Assembly: GCF_900005765.1 (NCBI RefSeq)
Contig: NC_041681.1
Location: 1 to 64,000, forward strand
Length of the DNA stretch: 64,000 nucleotides
DNA from: Plasmodium relictum
Taxonomy: Eukaryota > Apicomplexa > Aconoidasida > Haemosporida > Plasmodiidae
Reading direction: 5' to 3'
Each line of letters starts with the position of its first letter. The first letter of the stretch is position 1. The position numbers were made by a program, and so were the translations under genes. Positions 49,677 through 62,114 of the stretch are shown one piece after another. The notes under the pieces were generated by a model, which was given only the letters and a program-made list of their open reading frames with translations, was not told the DNA's origin and searched no databases.

Positions 49677-52400
49677 TTATATGATAGATGTATTTTTCGA
49701 TACTGTTTTTACGTTTTCTATAATCATTTGCTCTATTTCTTCAACTAAGGCTCCCTTTTTCATAACTATGTTATAATTTGCTTCATTTTTTATATTTTTT
49801 GTTTCTTCTTGTGATAAGTGGTCCTTAATTGGTATACATTTTGTTAAGCGAGCACATGTGTTGCTCCTGTATTTATCTATGCAGTCAGAAGAAACAACTT
49901 CAGAAAATACTTTATTTTTTTTTGTTGGTTCATTCTCATTATTACTCATTTTATTACTTAAAATGGTATTTAATTTTTTTTTTATATTGTACTCTTTAAA
50001 ATATTCCATCTTTTTATCTTTATGACAAAAATCTTTTATATTTTTTTTATTAGTAGTAGAATTTATGTTATAACCGGTATTACTTTTGTTTTTTGTATCA
50101 CTTTTATTCTTTTCATTAGAAATGAAATTAAAAACATCATTTTTATGTGTTCTTTTAATTACATCTCTCTTAATTCTATTATTAGCATTATTAATATTAT
50201 TCTTAATCTTATTTATGCTTAACATATTATTATCACTACTATTGTTTTTATTCATTATGATATTAATGTTATTACTTGCTTTATTACTATCACTAGAATT
50301 ATTGCTAATTCCATTTATATTTATATCATTACTGACTTTAACTAATTTATTATTAATCTCCTTAGCATTACTATCAAGGTTTGAATTTTTAGTGTCCATA
50401 TTTAATACTGATTCCGATTTAATACCTTTTAAAATATCATTATTGCTTTTAACAGGAGGCATGCTCTTTACGTTAGTCGACGATAACCTATATGAATTAT
50501 TATATTTATTCTCATTATTTAAGGAATTAATATTATGATTTTTAAAATCATTATTATTTGTTTTTTTATAAATATCATGATTAACATTTTCATTAGAATA
50601 AAAATTGTTCACTAATGAATTTGTTTTCTTTAATGTATTACCTGGAGAAAGGGCATCTTTTTTTTTTGATGATAATATACTATTCATGCATAACTTATTT
50701 TTCATTTCGTCACAATGGATATTATTTTTATGATTCTTCAAATTATGAATTTCGAGTAAGCTCGAACTTTTATCTTCACGTGAATTATTCTTCTTTAAAA
50801 AAATAGATTTTTCATATAATTTTGTATTATCAGAACTTATATACGAGGTGCTGGTATGACATGTAGATTCAGTTTTGGATAAACCAGGATATATATTATC
50901 CAAATTATTTTTTACTTTAAATATGTTCTTATTATTTTCAGCATTTTTAATTAAGTTATTTACTTTTTCATCATTAATTATATTCTGAAAATGGCACTTT
51001 ATTTTTCTCATTTTTTCTACTTTATAACTATTTCTATTGCTGTGATTCATTAATTTTGCATCTGGTATATTCATAAGTTTATCATTTTTAATTTTTAATG
51101 TTTTATCGTAATTTCTGCAATTGTTAATATTATCGATATTTGCTGTTTCATTTTTCAATGAATTTTCCATACTACAATTATTTCTTAAAATTGTACTGTT
51201 TTTAACTTCATTTTTTATATCTTGATTCCATTTATTATAAAAAGGATAATGTGCAAAATAATTCTTATCAACAGTATTATTTCTGTAACAATAACTTGTA
51301 TAACTATCATAACTCTTTGAATTTTCATAGGAATTGTCATTTTCACATATGGTAGCTTCTGGTATAGTTTTAATAATGGATTCAATAGATGCTAATATAG
51401 TACTAAGACTCTTAGATGAACTGTTAATAGAATCCAAACTCTTTATCTTAGAAAAATTTTTATTATAATAACATTCACCTATGCTATTAGAAGAGTTTAT
51501 TATTTTTATATTTTCTAATTTTTTGCTTCCTAATTTTCTGTTTTCTGAACAATTTACTACTTTTTTTTTTATGCTATCTTTTAATTTTTGCTTATTATTA
51601 ACAATGAAAATGTTTCTTAACTTATTTACATTGATATTTGATATATCGTAAACACAATTTACATTTTCACGTATATTGTTTTTTAATACAAAAATAAAAG
51701 AAATCAAAGCATCATTTACTTTATAACCAAAAGAGCTATCCAAATTATTATGCCCCCCTTCTTCTATAAGCATATAATAGGTGTTTACTTTTGTTTTTTG
51801 AATCATTTCCTCTGTTCCTTTAAAAGAAATTAATTTATCCTTCTTTCCATGTATAAATAGAATAGGACACTTAATAAGATGTATTTTATCTATATTACAA
51901 AATAAATCATATGGTAAAGTAAATTTTAGTCTTAATTTAACTCTATGAATTGAAGATAATGGTGATTGTAAAATTAAACCTAGCAATTCTTTTTTTGTTG
52001 CTATATGAACAGAAGCTGCAGAACCTAAACTTCTACCATAAGCTATTATAGAATCTTTTGGAATATTAAGATCATTTGTTAAATAGTTATAAGCTGCTTC
52101 TACATCATTATATATATTTGTTTCTGTAGGAACACCTGTACTTTGACCATAACCACTATAATCATATGCAAACATATTTAATTTTAAACGCTTTAATCTA
52201 TTTTCAAACTGAGGTATTAAATCACCTATGTCTTCTGCATTACCATGACTAAATAAGATTGTTATATCTGCATAATTGTTAATAAAATACCCACATATTG
52301 TACTCCCATGTTTTGTTTTTATAAAATGCAAATTTTTTTTTTCTTTTGAATAGCTAGCTGGATGAGGTCTAAATATTACATGATTTAGTGCATTACCCAT
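49677..52400 (-). CDS. ABHD17/BEM46-like alpha/beta hydrolase with N-myristoylation signal and long Asn-rich tail
   Basis: This single-exon protein has 907 residues. It starts MGNALNHV, a good N-myristoylation site at Gly2. An alpha/beta-hydrolase domain fills about 1-240: oxyanion region SHGNAEDIGD (51-60), DYSGYGQSTG (80-89), nucleophile elbow GRSLGS with Ser124, Asp188 in HGKKDKLIS and His217 in EEGGHNNL, so the triad is complete. The pattern is that of BEM46/ABHD17 proteins; ABHD17s remove palmitate from proteins, and a Plasmodium BEM46-like protein has been linked to invasive-stage development. Residues about 240-907 are Asn/Lys/Ser-rich with no domain and are far longer than in other eukaryotes; the last 25 residues are predicted helical (LVEEIEQMIIENVKTV). 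Unlike ABHD17, no Cys cluster for palmitoylation follows the N-terminus. It likely sits on the inner face of a membrane. Its 5' region faces SET8. Confidence 0.93.
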   Translation of the reverse strand: MGNALNHVIFRPHPASYSKEKKNLHFIKTKHGSTICGYFINNYADITILFSHGNAEDIGDLIPQFENRLKRLKLNMFAYDYSGYGQSTGVPTETNIYNDVEAAYNYLTNDLNIPKDSIIAYGRSLGSAASVHIATKKELLGLILQSPLSSIHRVKLRLKFTLPYDLFCNIDKIHLIKCPILFIHGKKDKLISFKGTEEMIQKTKVNTYYMLIEEGGHNNLDSSFGYKVNDALISFIFVLKNNIRENVNCVYDISNINVNKLRNIFIVNNKQKLKDSIKKKVVNCSENRKLGSKKLENIKIINSSNSIGECYYNKNFSKIKSLDSINSSSKSLSTILASIESIIKTIPEATICENDNSYENSKSYDSYTSYCYRNNTVDKNYFAHYPFYNKWNQDIKNEVKNSTILRNNCSMENSLKNETANIDNINNCRNYDKTLKIKNDKLMNIPDAKLMNHSNRNSYKVEKMRKIKCHFQNIINDEKVNNLIKNAENNKNIFKVKNNLDNIYPGLSKTESTCHTSTSYISSDNTKLYEKSIFLKKNNSREDKSSSLLEIHNLKNHKNNIHCDEMKNKLCMNSILSSKKKDALSPGNTLKKTNSLVNNFYSNENVNHDIYKKTNNNDFKNHNINSLNNENKYNNSYRLSSTNVKSMPPVKSNNDILKGIKSESVLNMDTKNSNLDSNAKEINNKLVKVSNDININGISNNSSDSNKASNNINIIMNKNNSSDNNMLSINKIKNNINNANNRIKRDVIKRTHKNDVFNFISNEKNKSDTKNKSNTGYNINSTTNKKNIKDFCHKDKKMEYFKEYNIKKKLNTILSNKMSNNENEPTKKNKVFSEVVSSDCIDKYRSNTCARLTKCIPIKDHLSQEETKNIKNEANYNIVMKKGALVEEIEQMIIENVKTVSKNTSII

Positions 52401-55400
52401 CTTATTTAAAAAAAAATAATAAATTATGTATATATATATTTATATATTTAATATATAAAAAAGCAAAATAATACTAATAATATATATATATTATTAATAT
52501 TATTATTATTTATAAAAATGTATATTAAAAAAAAAAAAAATTATATATATTTACTTTATAAAAAAGAATATGTGCTATATAAAAAATTATAAAAATATGT
52601 AACAAATTATAAATACAGGTTTATATATATACGGTATTTTAATTAAATTTCAAAAATATATTAATTATAAAATACTAAAAATATATAAAAACTAATTTAA
52701 TCATAATTTAAATATACACCCAAATATTAAATAAAAATACAAATTTTTTCTTTTTTAAATATTTAACTAAAAATCTAAAATACAAACACTCATATGACTT
52801 TTATTATGTAATATATTTAAGTATATATTATTGTTACATATTTATCTTTATAAATATGTTTTAAAACCTACATATTTACATATATACATATAAATATTTA
52901 TGTTTTTTGATAAATATAAAATAAAGATAAAAAGAATGTATCTAGATAAAAAGGTATTGTGTGCAAAATTGTTTTACTTTTTTTTTTTTTTTTTTCTAAA
53001 AAACAAGTGCACACATGAAAGTAATTGAAAAAAAAAAAAGAAAAATACAATATCCGCAATGCTAATATATTTAGAACAAATTTATGAGAAAAAAAAAGAA
53101 TATTTCATATTTTTTTACAAATAATATTTCAAATAATAAATTACTTTAAAATGTATGCAATTACAAAAATGTTTTGATGATTAATTTATTTGTAAATTAA
53201 TATGTACAAATCAAATGTATAAATAAAAAAGTTTACTAAACAAAAAAAAAAAAAAGGAAAATAAAATTAAATTTAATATTATAACGATACAAGACTAAAC
53301 ATAATATTTTATGTATAAACTAAAAATATTTTTAATTAATAATTCTTTTGAAATTACAAAATAAAGCAGTGTATCATATAAAGTTAAAAATAATTCTTTT
53401 AAACATAATTTAAAAAAAAATTTTAATAAAATATATATATATTTAATTTAATGAAAAAAATAGGTATTTTTTAATATTATATTTAAATAAATAAAATAAA
53501 CTCATATTATATATATATATATAAATCTTAATAAATCATATATTTACTACAAAAATCTAAGAATATAAACGAATATTATTAAAGCATATATAAAATATAA
53601 AACAATGTATGCTTTTTATTGATTCCACATGTTTAATTTAAAAAGAAATTAAAAATTCAGTAAAAAGGGGAAATCTTAATGTATCTCAAATATTAAAAAT
53701 AAAAAGTTATATGAAGTATTATAAAAATAAATTTACAAAAATGCAAACAATGACGTAAATTTAAAAAGTTTTATAATATTTTAGGTAAATTATATTTCAA
53801 GAGCAAAGGATATACTTTTTAATTAATTTTATTTTATTGTTATTTTTTAAAGAAAAAATTAAATATAGCATTTAGAATATAAAAAATATTTAAATCAAGT
53901 AAGTTTATTCTAATTTTATGTTTTGTTTTTTAAACATATTAAGAATATAAACTATTAAAAATTAAAAACTATATATAAAAATAAAATGAGCAAAATATTA
54001 TAAATTTAAAAAAATATAAAAATTTTATGTCTACAATACATTATATTAAAAATGAAAAATTATATGATGAATAAATGTAAATTAAAAAAAAAATTTTTAT
54101 TTAAATAATTAATAAATTGATAAAAAACATGTATTAAAAAAAAAAATTGATAAATTTAAAATACATTTAAAATTTTAATATTGTAAAATATAATTCTTAA
54201 AAAACAAAAAGAAAAATTATTTATATAAAAAAATAAATTTTTAAATAAGAACTATTGAAAAACATACAAAAAATTTTTTTTGGTTTTAAAATATTATCAT
54301 TGAATTGCTAAAAAATTAATATAAATCCAACATTGAAGTCTTTTAAAAATATAAATTTGCATTTAATTTTATAATTATCATATTTTTAATAGTATTTTTT
54401 TAATTATGCTTTTTTTATTTTTTTTATTTTTTTTATAAATTATGTTGTTTTTTTCATTTAAATTAAATTTTTTAATTTTTAATAGTTCCATCATGCATAA
54501 AAAGAAAAAATAAATTTTTGTTTTATGCATGTATAAGTGCATAAATAAACAATTTAAAAAGTAACTTTTTAAATTTAACAATAAATTGTTTAAACAACGT
54601 TTAGAACAATTTTTTAATTAAAAAAAAAAAAATTAAATAAATATAATAATAAAAGTATTATTACCAGTATCAAAGAAATATAAAAAATATGATTAATTAT
54701 GGCATTATAAAAAAAAAAAAAAAAACAAAAAAAGAAAAAGTATATCAATAATCATTTTTAGTAATACATATTTTATAAGCAAAGAAAACTTTTAAAAAGG
54801 TAATAAATTGAATAATTAAGAGGTATTTAGAATATTAGTTTAATATTATATAGTTTAATATAGGATTTAGTAAATATAAGATATTATTAATATTTTTTTG
54901 TTTTATATGCATATGCTAATTTTTTTTATACCCAAAATAAATATGTTAAAGATACTACAACATAGTTTAAGATAAATAGTTATTTAAAATAGAAGTGTAA
55001 CATAATATATCGGGATTAAATAAATTCGATCTTATAGATGTTGCATGCTACAAAAAATTATGTATATATTATAAAAATAAATTTAAAGGTAGCATTTCTA
55101 ATATTATATTATGTAACTTTATTATGTCTTTAATTTCTTTTTATATTATATTATATTATAATTTTACTTCTACCTAACTATAAATGTTATTTTTGTTATA
55201 AAACTTCCTATATTAACATTTAATTTTTATTTTATTTTATCTACTTTTTTTGGTATCTTTATATAAGGGTTATTAAAAAAGAAGAAGAAAATTTATAAAA
55301 ATAAGTTATACCTTTAACAATTTTAATATAAATGGTAATTTTATAAACATAAATGTGTATCTAAGTATATTAATAGCCAAGGTTTTAATATATATATATA

Positions 55401-56687
55401 TATGTCTTTTTTTATTTTATTTTTAATTTTTTTTTGTATAAATAATTTTTTCTTTTTTAAGAAATGTATGGAGTTAAGAAAATATATATTATAGAATAAA
55501 ACTATTTATAAATTAAAATATTTATATGTAATTTCTATCATGACTTATATTTTAAAAGATAAGAATTTTTTTTTTTAAATCCCTATATAAACCTATAAAA
55601 TATTGATATATTTTATCTTGTAAGATTACAAAGTTATTGAAAAATGTACCCAATAAAGATAACTAGAAAATATAAAAGTTTGTTATTTAGGACTGTAAAA
55701 ATATCATTTTTTTTTTTTTAAGTATCCTTTTATTGTATTATTGTATATCCACTATCTAAAGTTGTACATATTTTTATTTTATTTAAAATTAATTTATAAA
55801 AAAAAAAAAAAAATTTCCTAAGGCTTAAGTATCTCCTAAATATTTAAATACTATATAACTAAATAAATTTGTATTTCCAATATTTGTTAATTCTTTAATT
55901 TTATTTTTTCTATTTTTCACTCGCACGCAAAAACAAATAATAATTAATACAATAGTACTTTATAATTTTGTTTGCTAATAACTTTTTAAATATGGAATAA
56001 GTATAAATAAAAATATAAAAAATTTGCAGCAATTTTTCACTTCTGAAAAATTCGTTAAAAATATCAATATTTCATTTTTTTATAGTAAAATATATATATG
56101 TGTGTTTTTTTTTATTTGAAAATTAAACGTATTCAAAATTTTTATTAAAATGTTTCTCTAATATTAGAAGAAAAAAGAAAAATTATCCTTTTAAAATATT
56201 CAATAAAATTAAAAAATACTTCATTTTAAATTTATTTAATATATATTATTAAAATAAAAATAAATTTCATAACTATTTTATAAAGGGAATGTATATAATA
56301 ATATATATATATTCTTTTGTATTTTTTTTTTTTTTTAGTAATTTTTTAAATAAGCTTATATGATTTCCAATATTATTTTTTGTTAATATTTTTGAATATC
56401 CATTTTTTTATTCCTTATTAAATTAATATTTAACTTTCTTTTTATTTTCACTTTTTACAATATTATATTAATATTTTTTTTTTTTTTTTTTTTGTTGCAC
56501 TATTTATTAATAAATGCTGAAAAGAAGTATGATTTAAATGAACTACATATTTTTTATTATTTTTTGTTAAAAGTATTTGGAATATTTATGTGTCCATTCA
56601 ATTTTATTATTTTATTTTTTTTTTTTATTGTTTTATTAAACAAGTCAACAATTTTATGTATTCTATATATTAGATGTATAAAAAAAA
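52401..56687. promoter_or_regulatory. 4.3-kb divergent intergenic region between the hydrolase and SET8 genes
   Basis: This contains both 5' flanks. It is AT-rich throughout with no supported gene; a 67-codon frame at 54378-54581 and frames at 56492-56820 look like chance or UTR. A GTGCACAC sequence at 53007-53014, about 600 bp upstream of the hydrolase ATG, contains GTGCA, a core reported for an ApiAP2 factor; in this base composition it is noteworthy but unproven. TGCATGC near 55045 is another ApiAP2-like core. Confidence 0.4.
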
Positions 56688-59600
56688 ATGAAAACATCAA
56701 ATATATGCAATGGCCATCTTGATAGTAATGATTCATTTGTAAATAGCGCCTCAGTAATATGGGTGGAAAAAGAAAAATTAGATTCAATAATTCATATTCC
56801 TTTGTATTCAAATATATCAAAATATTTTCAAGATTTAATCAAAGATCCCAAAATACAAGAAAAAGAAAATATTTTATCAAAGATTTTTTTATTATTTGAT
56901 GATAACAGCTGTAACATTGCAATTGATATTTCAGTATTAATTTAAGATTCAAAAAAAAAAAAAAAATATAAATATAAATATAAATAAATAACATTCTTTA
57001 TCAATGAAAAAGATGAAACATTTTATATAAAAGCTCTAAATAGTCTAACAATTTTTTTTTTATTTATTAATACATATATATTTATGTTTTTTGTTATAAA
57101 TTTAAACTTTTTTTTTTTTATAATTTTATTAGTATAATTATTTTTTTATTTATTTTTTCTTTTGACAGTCATTATGCGAAATGGTAAATAATAAAATCCC
57201 TCTTCTAATTTATGAACGTTATTACTTTTGGAGTCTGCATTTTTTATTTGAGAAATCAAAAATAAAAAGGCAAAAAGTAAACTTACCCACAGATTTTAAT
57301 ATAAGTGAATCTATTAAAAAATATAACATTTTCGACGATGTTTATATGTACACTTCTATATATAATTCAGCATACAATAAAAATGAAGAAGAAAATAATA
57401 TTAGTTATAAAAATTGTGAATTAGTAAATAATAATAATGTAAATAAAGAATTAACTATTTATAATAATGATTATATAAAATATCTATATTTAAATGATTT
57501 AAAGAATAACAAGAATACCTTTTCAGAAATGAATATATATACAAATAATGAAATAAAATGGTATCGCTTAAAAATTAAAATAGATAATGTGGAAAAAAAA
57601 AAAAAAAAAAAAAATTATTTTTTAAATGGTGCAAATAGTTACAATGCCAATAATTTTAAGGAAGCATCCCTTAATCATCATAATAAAAGTGTATATAACA
57701 ATTTTAATGAATTTTCTTTAATTGGAAGTGTAACAAGTGACAATTTAGATAATTTACTAAAAATTAAAAAAAATGATAATTTTAATATATGTAACCAAGA
57801 AAAAAATAAAAAAAGAAATGGTGTTTATAATAATAATAGCAGTAATAATAAGAAAAAAAAAAATTGGTACTATTATGAGAGTAGTAGTAGTTGCAATAGT
57901 AGTAATAGTCAAATATATATTAAGGAAGATGCTTCTAATGAAAATTACAATAATTTCTGTTTTTTAAGTAAAAAAGAAAATAATTATAATAGAAATAATA
58001 AAAGGAAAAGTGAAAATAATAGTAATGCTGTTAATAATATAGATAATCGTAAGCAGTGCAAAATGAAGAACATTTTAAGTATATCTCACAATGTTTCTAA
58101 AAGAAATAGTTTATCTAAAAGTGGAACATTGTTGAATAATATTAAGGAAAAAACTCATTTAGTAAATGAAAAAATACACGAAGAATATACGTTATGTAAA
58201 AATATTAATAATACTGAATCATTTGATTCTGTTTTATTAAAAGATGAATTTCTCAATTTGGAAAAAAAGGAAAAAGAAAAAATTAAAATTAATAATGAAA
58301 TGATGGAAAGCAGAGATTTAAATTATAAGGAAGAAGAAGTAAAGAAAAATAACGGAGATAATGGAATAATAGAAAACCGGCAAGAAAAAATAATAGAAGA
58401 AATTAAAATTGTGCATCAAAATGCTAATGACGATACAGAAATTTTAATTGAATCTTCATATTTAAATAAATTAAACAATGAAGATTATATAACAAATTTT
58501 AAAAATGTTTTTTCAAAAAAAGATGATCATAAGGATAATAAAAGAGATATTATAAGATATAATCAAAATGATTCATTAGATAAATATATAAATAAAATTT
58601 TAAAAAATATCATTAATAAAAAAAGATCTCACTCAAATTCTTTATCGAAAAATTTTGAAAGAATTGAAGCCTTTTACAAGCAAAATTATAAAATATTTAT
58701 AATTAATAATAAAGATATTTTAAGCAATAAAAAATTTTTTAAAAATAATAGTAATTTTTATATTTTGTTTAATGAAAAAAATAATAGTATCCAAAATGAT
58801 GATATATTTGAACTTTTTAAAATATATATGCAAAAAGAAAAAGGTGATTATTCACAAAACTATTTATTAGAGTTGAAAAATAACACGAAAAAAAATAAAA
58901 ATAAAGATAATGAAGAAATAAAAATAAATAATTTCTTAGAAAATGAATTTTTTTTTGAAAAGCAAAAAAGTCAAAATAAAGAAAAAGTGAATCAGGAAAA
59001 TGATAACAAAAATATAGTATTAAGAGGAGAAAATCAGAATATTAATAAAGAAAATTCTGATAATAAAAAAAAATGTGTACAAGAAAATCAGAAAAATGTA
59101 AGTGAAGGAATTAGCAAAAGTAATGAAGAAAACAATTTTGTAAAAGAATCCGTTAACATAAAATATTTCAACAGAGATGAACATAAAAAAGAAGAAAAAG
59201 AAGAAAAAAAAAAAAAAGAGGAAGAAGAGGTAATATTTTATGCTATCAATAAAACAGATAAAAATTGTAAAAAAGAACTTAAAGAGGGTGATTATATATA
59301 TGTAAAATTTAATGAATCTTATGATGATTATGATAAAATAAGAATTTTAAATAAAAAAACAATTTTATGTATTTTGATTTATTTAATGAAAAATAATGAA
59401 AATTTAAAATTATCTAATATATCTACTTATTCCCCAGGATTATTATGGAATATTTCATTGCATTTTAAAAAAAATACTTTGAATTTAGAGTTTTATTTAG
59501 AAAGAATGTTTAAGTACATATCAAATGATAATGAAGAAGATTTAAGTGATATATGTTCTTTTAGTGAGAAAAAATATTCAAAACAAAATTCTAAGAAGGA

Positions 59601-60342
59601 ATATCAGAAAGAAATGGAGATAATAAAGCTAAAGGATAATGTAGCTTTTTTAGATAAATTTCTTCAAAGTGTAAATGATATAAAACTAAAAAAATTAAAA
59701 ATAGCACAAAAAGAATATCATGAAAAGTACGAATTCGATAGAACAATTAATAATTTAAATAAACAACAACTTATTGATTTATTTATAGATAAAGAAAATG
59801 AAATTAATGTAATACCATTATATTTATTAAAAGAAAAAAGTAGAAATATAATTTATGAAGAAAATATAAGAATGAACATGTTCGCTTGTATAAAAGTAAT
59901 CTTTGATGATATAAAAGGAAGATGTGTTTACGCAGCAAGTGATTTGAAAAAGTTTGATTTTATTTTTGAATATGTTGGTGAGTTATTAACTCATAATGAA
60001 GCAATGAAAAGAGAAAAAATTTATATCAAAAATAAAAAAAAGGGTTGTTATATGTTTTATTTTAAGCATGATAATAAAAGGTATTGTATTGATGGAACAG
60101 AAGAAAATATCGATGCGGCCATTAATAATAAAGATAAAAAATATTTTTTAAGATCTTTTGCTAGATTAGTAAATCATTCAAAAAAAAATTCTAATCTTAT
60201 TCCTAAGGTATTAAAAGTATCAAGCATCCCTAGACTTTTTTTTGTTGCTTCTAGGAATATAAAAGAAGGAGAAGAGTTACTAATAGATTATGGAGAAAGA
60301 GATAAAGAAATAATAAAAAATAATACTTGGTTAAAGTGTTAA
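56688..60342 (+). CDS. SET8: SET8-type histone H4 lysine-20 methyltransferase, two exons
   Basis: Exons are proposed as 56688-56933 and 57169-60342, phase 0, giving 1139 residues. The acceptor (T-rich ...GACAG) is good; the donor (TCA|GTATTA) is weaker, so exon 1 is less sure than the rest. The C-terminal 165 residues form the SET domain and match SET8/KMT5A best: GRCVYAASDL, FIFEYVGELL, GCYMFYFKHDNKRYCIDGTEEN, RLVNHSKKN (pseudoknot Asn-His), PRLFFVASRNIKEGEELL, catalytic Tyr1123 in DYGERD, and the terminal WLK motif. An insert of about 16 residues between the CIDGTEEN and RLVNHS motifs is absent in human. Residue 1121, equivalent to human Tyr334 that limits the enzyme to monomethylation, is Ile. 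Apicomplexan SET8 enzymes are reported to make higher H4K20 methyl states. The first 900 residues are Asn/Lys/Glu-rich with no domain seen. It acts on nucleosomes in the nucleus. Confidence 0.92.
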
Positions 60343-60916
60343 AATGTGCATTTATGTAAGTATGTATATAAAATATCAAAATGGAAAACTCTTTTTTTTT
60401 TCGTTAATTGTACATACATTTCTGTATTACAAGCACATTTATTTTTATTATTTTAAAATAGGTATAAATTTTTAATATTTATCTTTTTTCTAAGAAATGT
60501 TAATATATTTTTTTAAATCTTTTTTTTTATTTATTTTTGTATCAATTATTTGATTATATGTATTGTAATAATTTTTTTTATTTTCTTATATTAATATAAT
60601 ATTTTTTTTAAATAAAAAAAATTAATAATTTATTTTATTATTTTATTTTTTTTTTATTCTTTTTCAGTTGCATAAACTAAAAAAAAATTATATAAGTAAA
60701 AATATTTCAAAACTAAAAAATAATAAAGTTATATTTATACAATAATAATAATAATAATAATGACAGTAATAATAATGATAATAGTTGTAATTATAGCATT
60801 AATACCACTACTACTAATAGTAATAATAATGATAATGATAATAATGGTAATAATAATAATGGCAATAATAGTAATTCATTATAAAAACTTTTTTTATATA
60901 AGGTAGTATAACTGCT
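60343..60916 (+). other. SET8 3' flank with an exon-like segment and Asn-codon repeat
   Basis: A strong donor (TTTAT|GTAAGTATG, GT at 60356) lies 14 bases after the SET8 stop. A T-rich CAG acceptor at 60665-60667 starts a segment that reads LHKLKKNYISKNISKLKNNK and on to a stop at 60743. From 60741 another frame reads a run of Asn with Asp, Ser, Thr and Gly until TAA at 60880. A single missing base in the A-run at 60715-60720 would join the two frames. It could be a 3' UTR intron, a decayed exon or a small unannotated gene. The next gene, on the minus strand, ends at 60917. Confidence 0.35.
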
Positions 60917-61258
60917 TTAAAAAGTGTCCGATTTGATAGTAAAAAAAGGAACATTACCATTTACACTAGTTTGTTGAGAGCACTCACAGAAATAACTATC
61001 ATAAGCATTTATTATAGATTCCTTAATTGGATAATAATTATTTTGTATAATTTCAGATGCAACTATCATTGAATCTCTTATTAATGTTCCACAAAGCTAT
61101 ATGAAAAAAAAATGATAATCATTTTAATAAATTAAAATTAATAAAAACAAGAATAATTATTATATATATATATATACCGTTACAGTGTCTGATATATAAC
61201 TTGTTTCTTTTTCCTTTTCTTTTCTTTTTTTTTCTTTTTTATTTGGTTTCCTTTCCAT
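60917..61258 (-). CDS. Small two-exon protein, 86 aa, unrecognised
   Basis: Exon 1 is 61258-61178 (27 codons) and exon 2 is 61096-60917 (59 codons plus stop), phase 0. The 81-base intron starts ACG|GTATAT and ends T-rich TATAG|CTTTGT. The N-terminus is strongly basic (MERKPNKKEKKRKEKEKETS). Exon 2 is compact and not low complexity: LCGTLIRDSMIVASEIIQ is a likely amphipathic helix, followed by PIKESIINAYDSYFCECS with a Cys-x-Cys, and it ends TIKSDTF. There is no signal peptide or membrane segment. The protein is too short for frame length alone to show it, but residue balance and splice sites support it. I do not recognise a family. It is convergent with SET8, whose 3' flank abuts it. Confidence 0.72.
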
Positions 61259-62114
61259 TTTATACAATTATATTAGCCAAAACATAAGCAAATGATTTCA
61301 CAAAGTCATTCATTCATAACAAAAAAAAAAAAAAAACTAATAAAAGATTTAAGATGGAGATGTAAGTAATAATTAATAATAAAAAAAAAGTTCCCTATTT
61401 ATTTATTATTTATTTTATTTTATTTTATTTTTTTAATGAATAAAAGAAAAAAAAAAAAAAGGTAAAAAATTAAACTTAATGTTGGCATGCAACAGAAAAA
61501 TTCTAATACAATCATAATAAAAAATAAAATAACACAAAAATATGAAAATATATTTCGATTAAATTATTAATAAAAAAAAAAAAAAAAAAAATTAATTTTA
61601 ATTACATTTAAAATAAAAAGAATTAATTAATAAAAAAAAATGAAATATATTTTAATATTACAAAGACAAAAAAATTACTCATATGTTTACGCTAACTTGC
61701 ACACAAAAAATAATGAAAAAGTTAAAGCAACAAAAAAAAAAAAATAAATAAATAAATAAAATAAAATAGTTAAAACAATAATATTAAAACAGAAAAAAAT
61801 AAAAGAACTCAAAAAAAAAAAAAAAATAATAAAAATAAAAAGATATGACAAAATAAAATAAAATAAACAAGTATCTGTATATTTATGAGTCTTCACATAC
61901 TTTTAATGCAAATAAAAAAGGCATTCTTTAATTATTAAAAAAAAATTTTTTATTTATATGAATATTAAAACAAAATGAACCAAAAGAATAAAAAATAAAA
62001 TTTAACAACAATAAGTGGAAATATTGCATCAATTCATAAGCATAATAATTATGATTTATATAAGAAAAAAAAAAAAAAAAAAAAAATTAACTAAAAATTA
62101 TGCATTTTTTTTTT
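61259..62114. other. AT-rich spacer
   Basis: This is the 5' flank of the 86-aa gene on the left and the 3' flank of the next minus-strand gene on the right. It holds many A runs, AAAT repeats and no supported gene. A 69-codon Phe-rich frame at 61687-61896 is a translation of A-runs on the other strand. Confidence 0.5.

Noticed and set aside
50086-50538. 150-codon Leu-rich plus-strand frame that looks like a membrane protein
   Set aside because: It is antisense to the Asn-rich tail of the hydrolase; AAT/AAC codons read backwards as Leu, Ile and Val.
56492-56722. Extra N-terminal exon of SET8
   Set aside because: The frame is Phe/Leu/Ile-rich translation of T-runs, without a good donor that keeps frame to the next exon.
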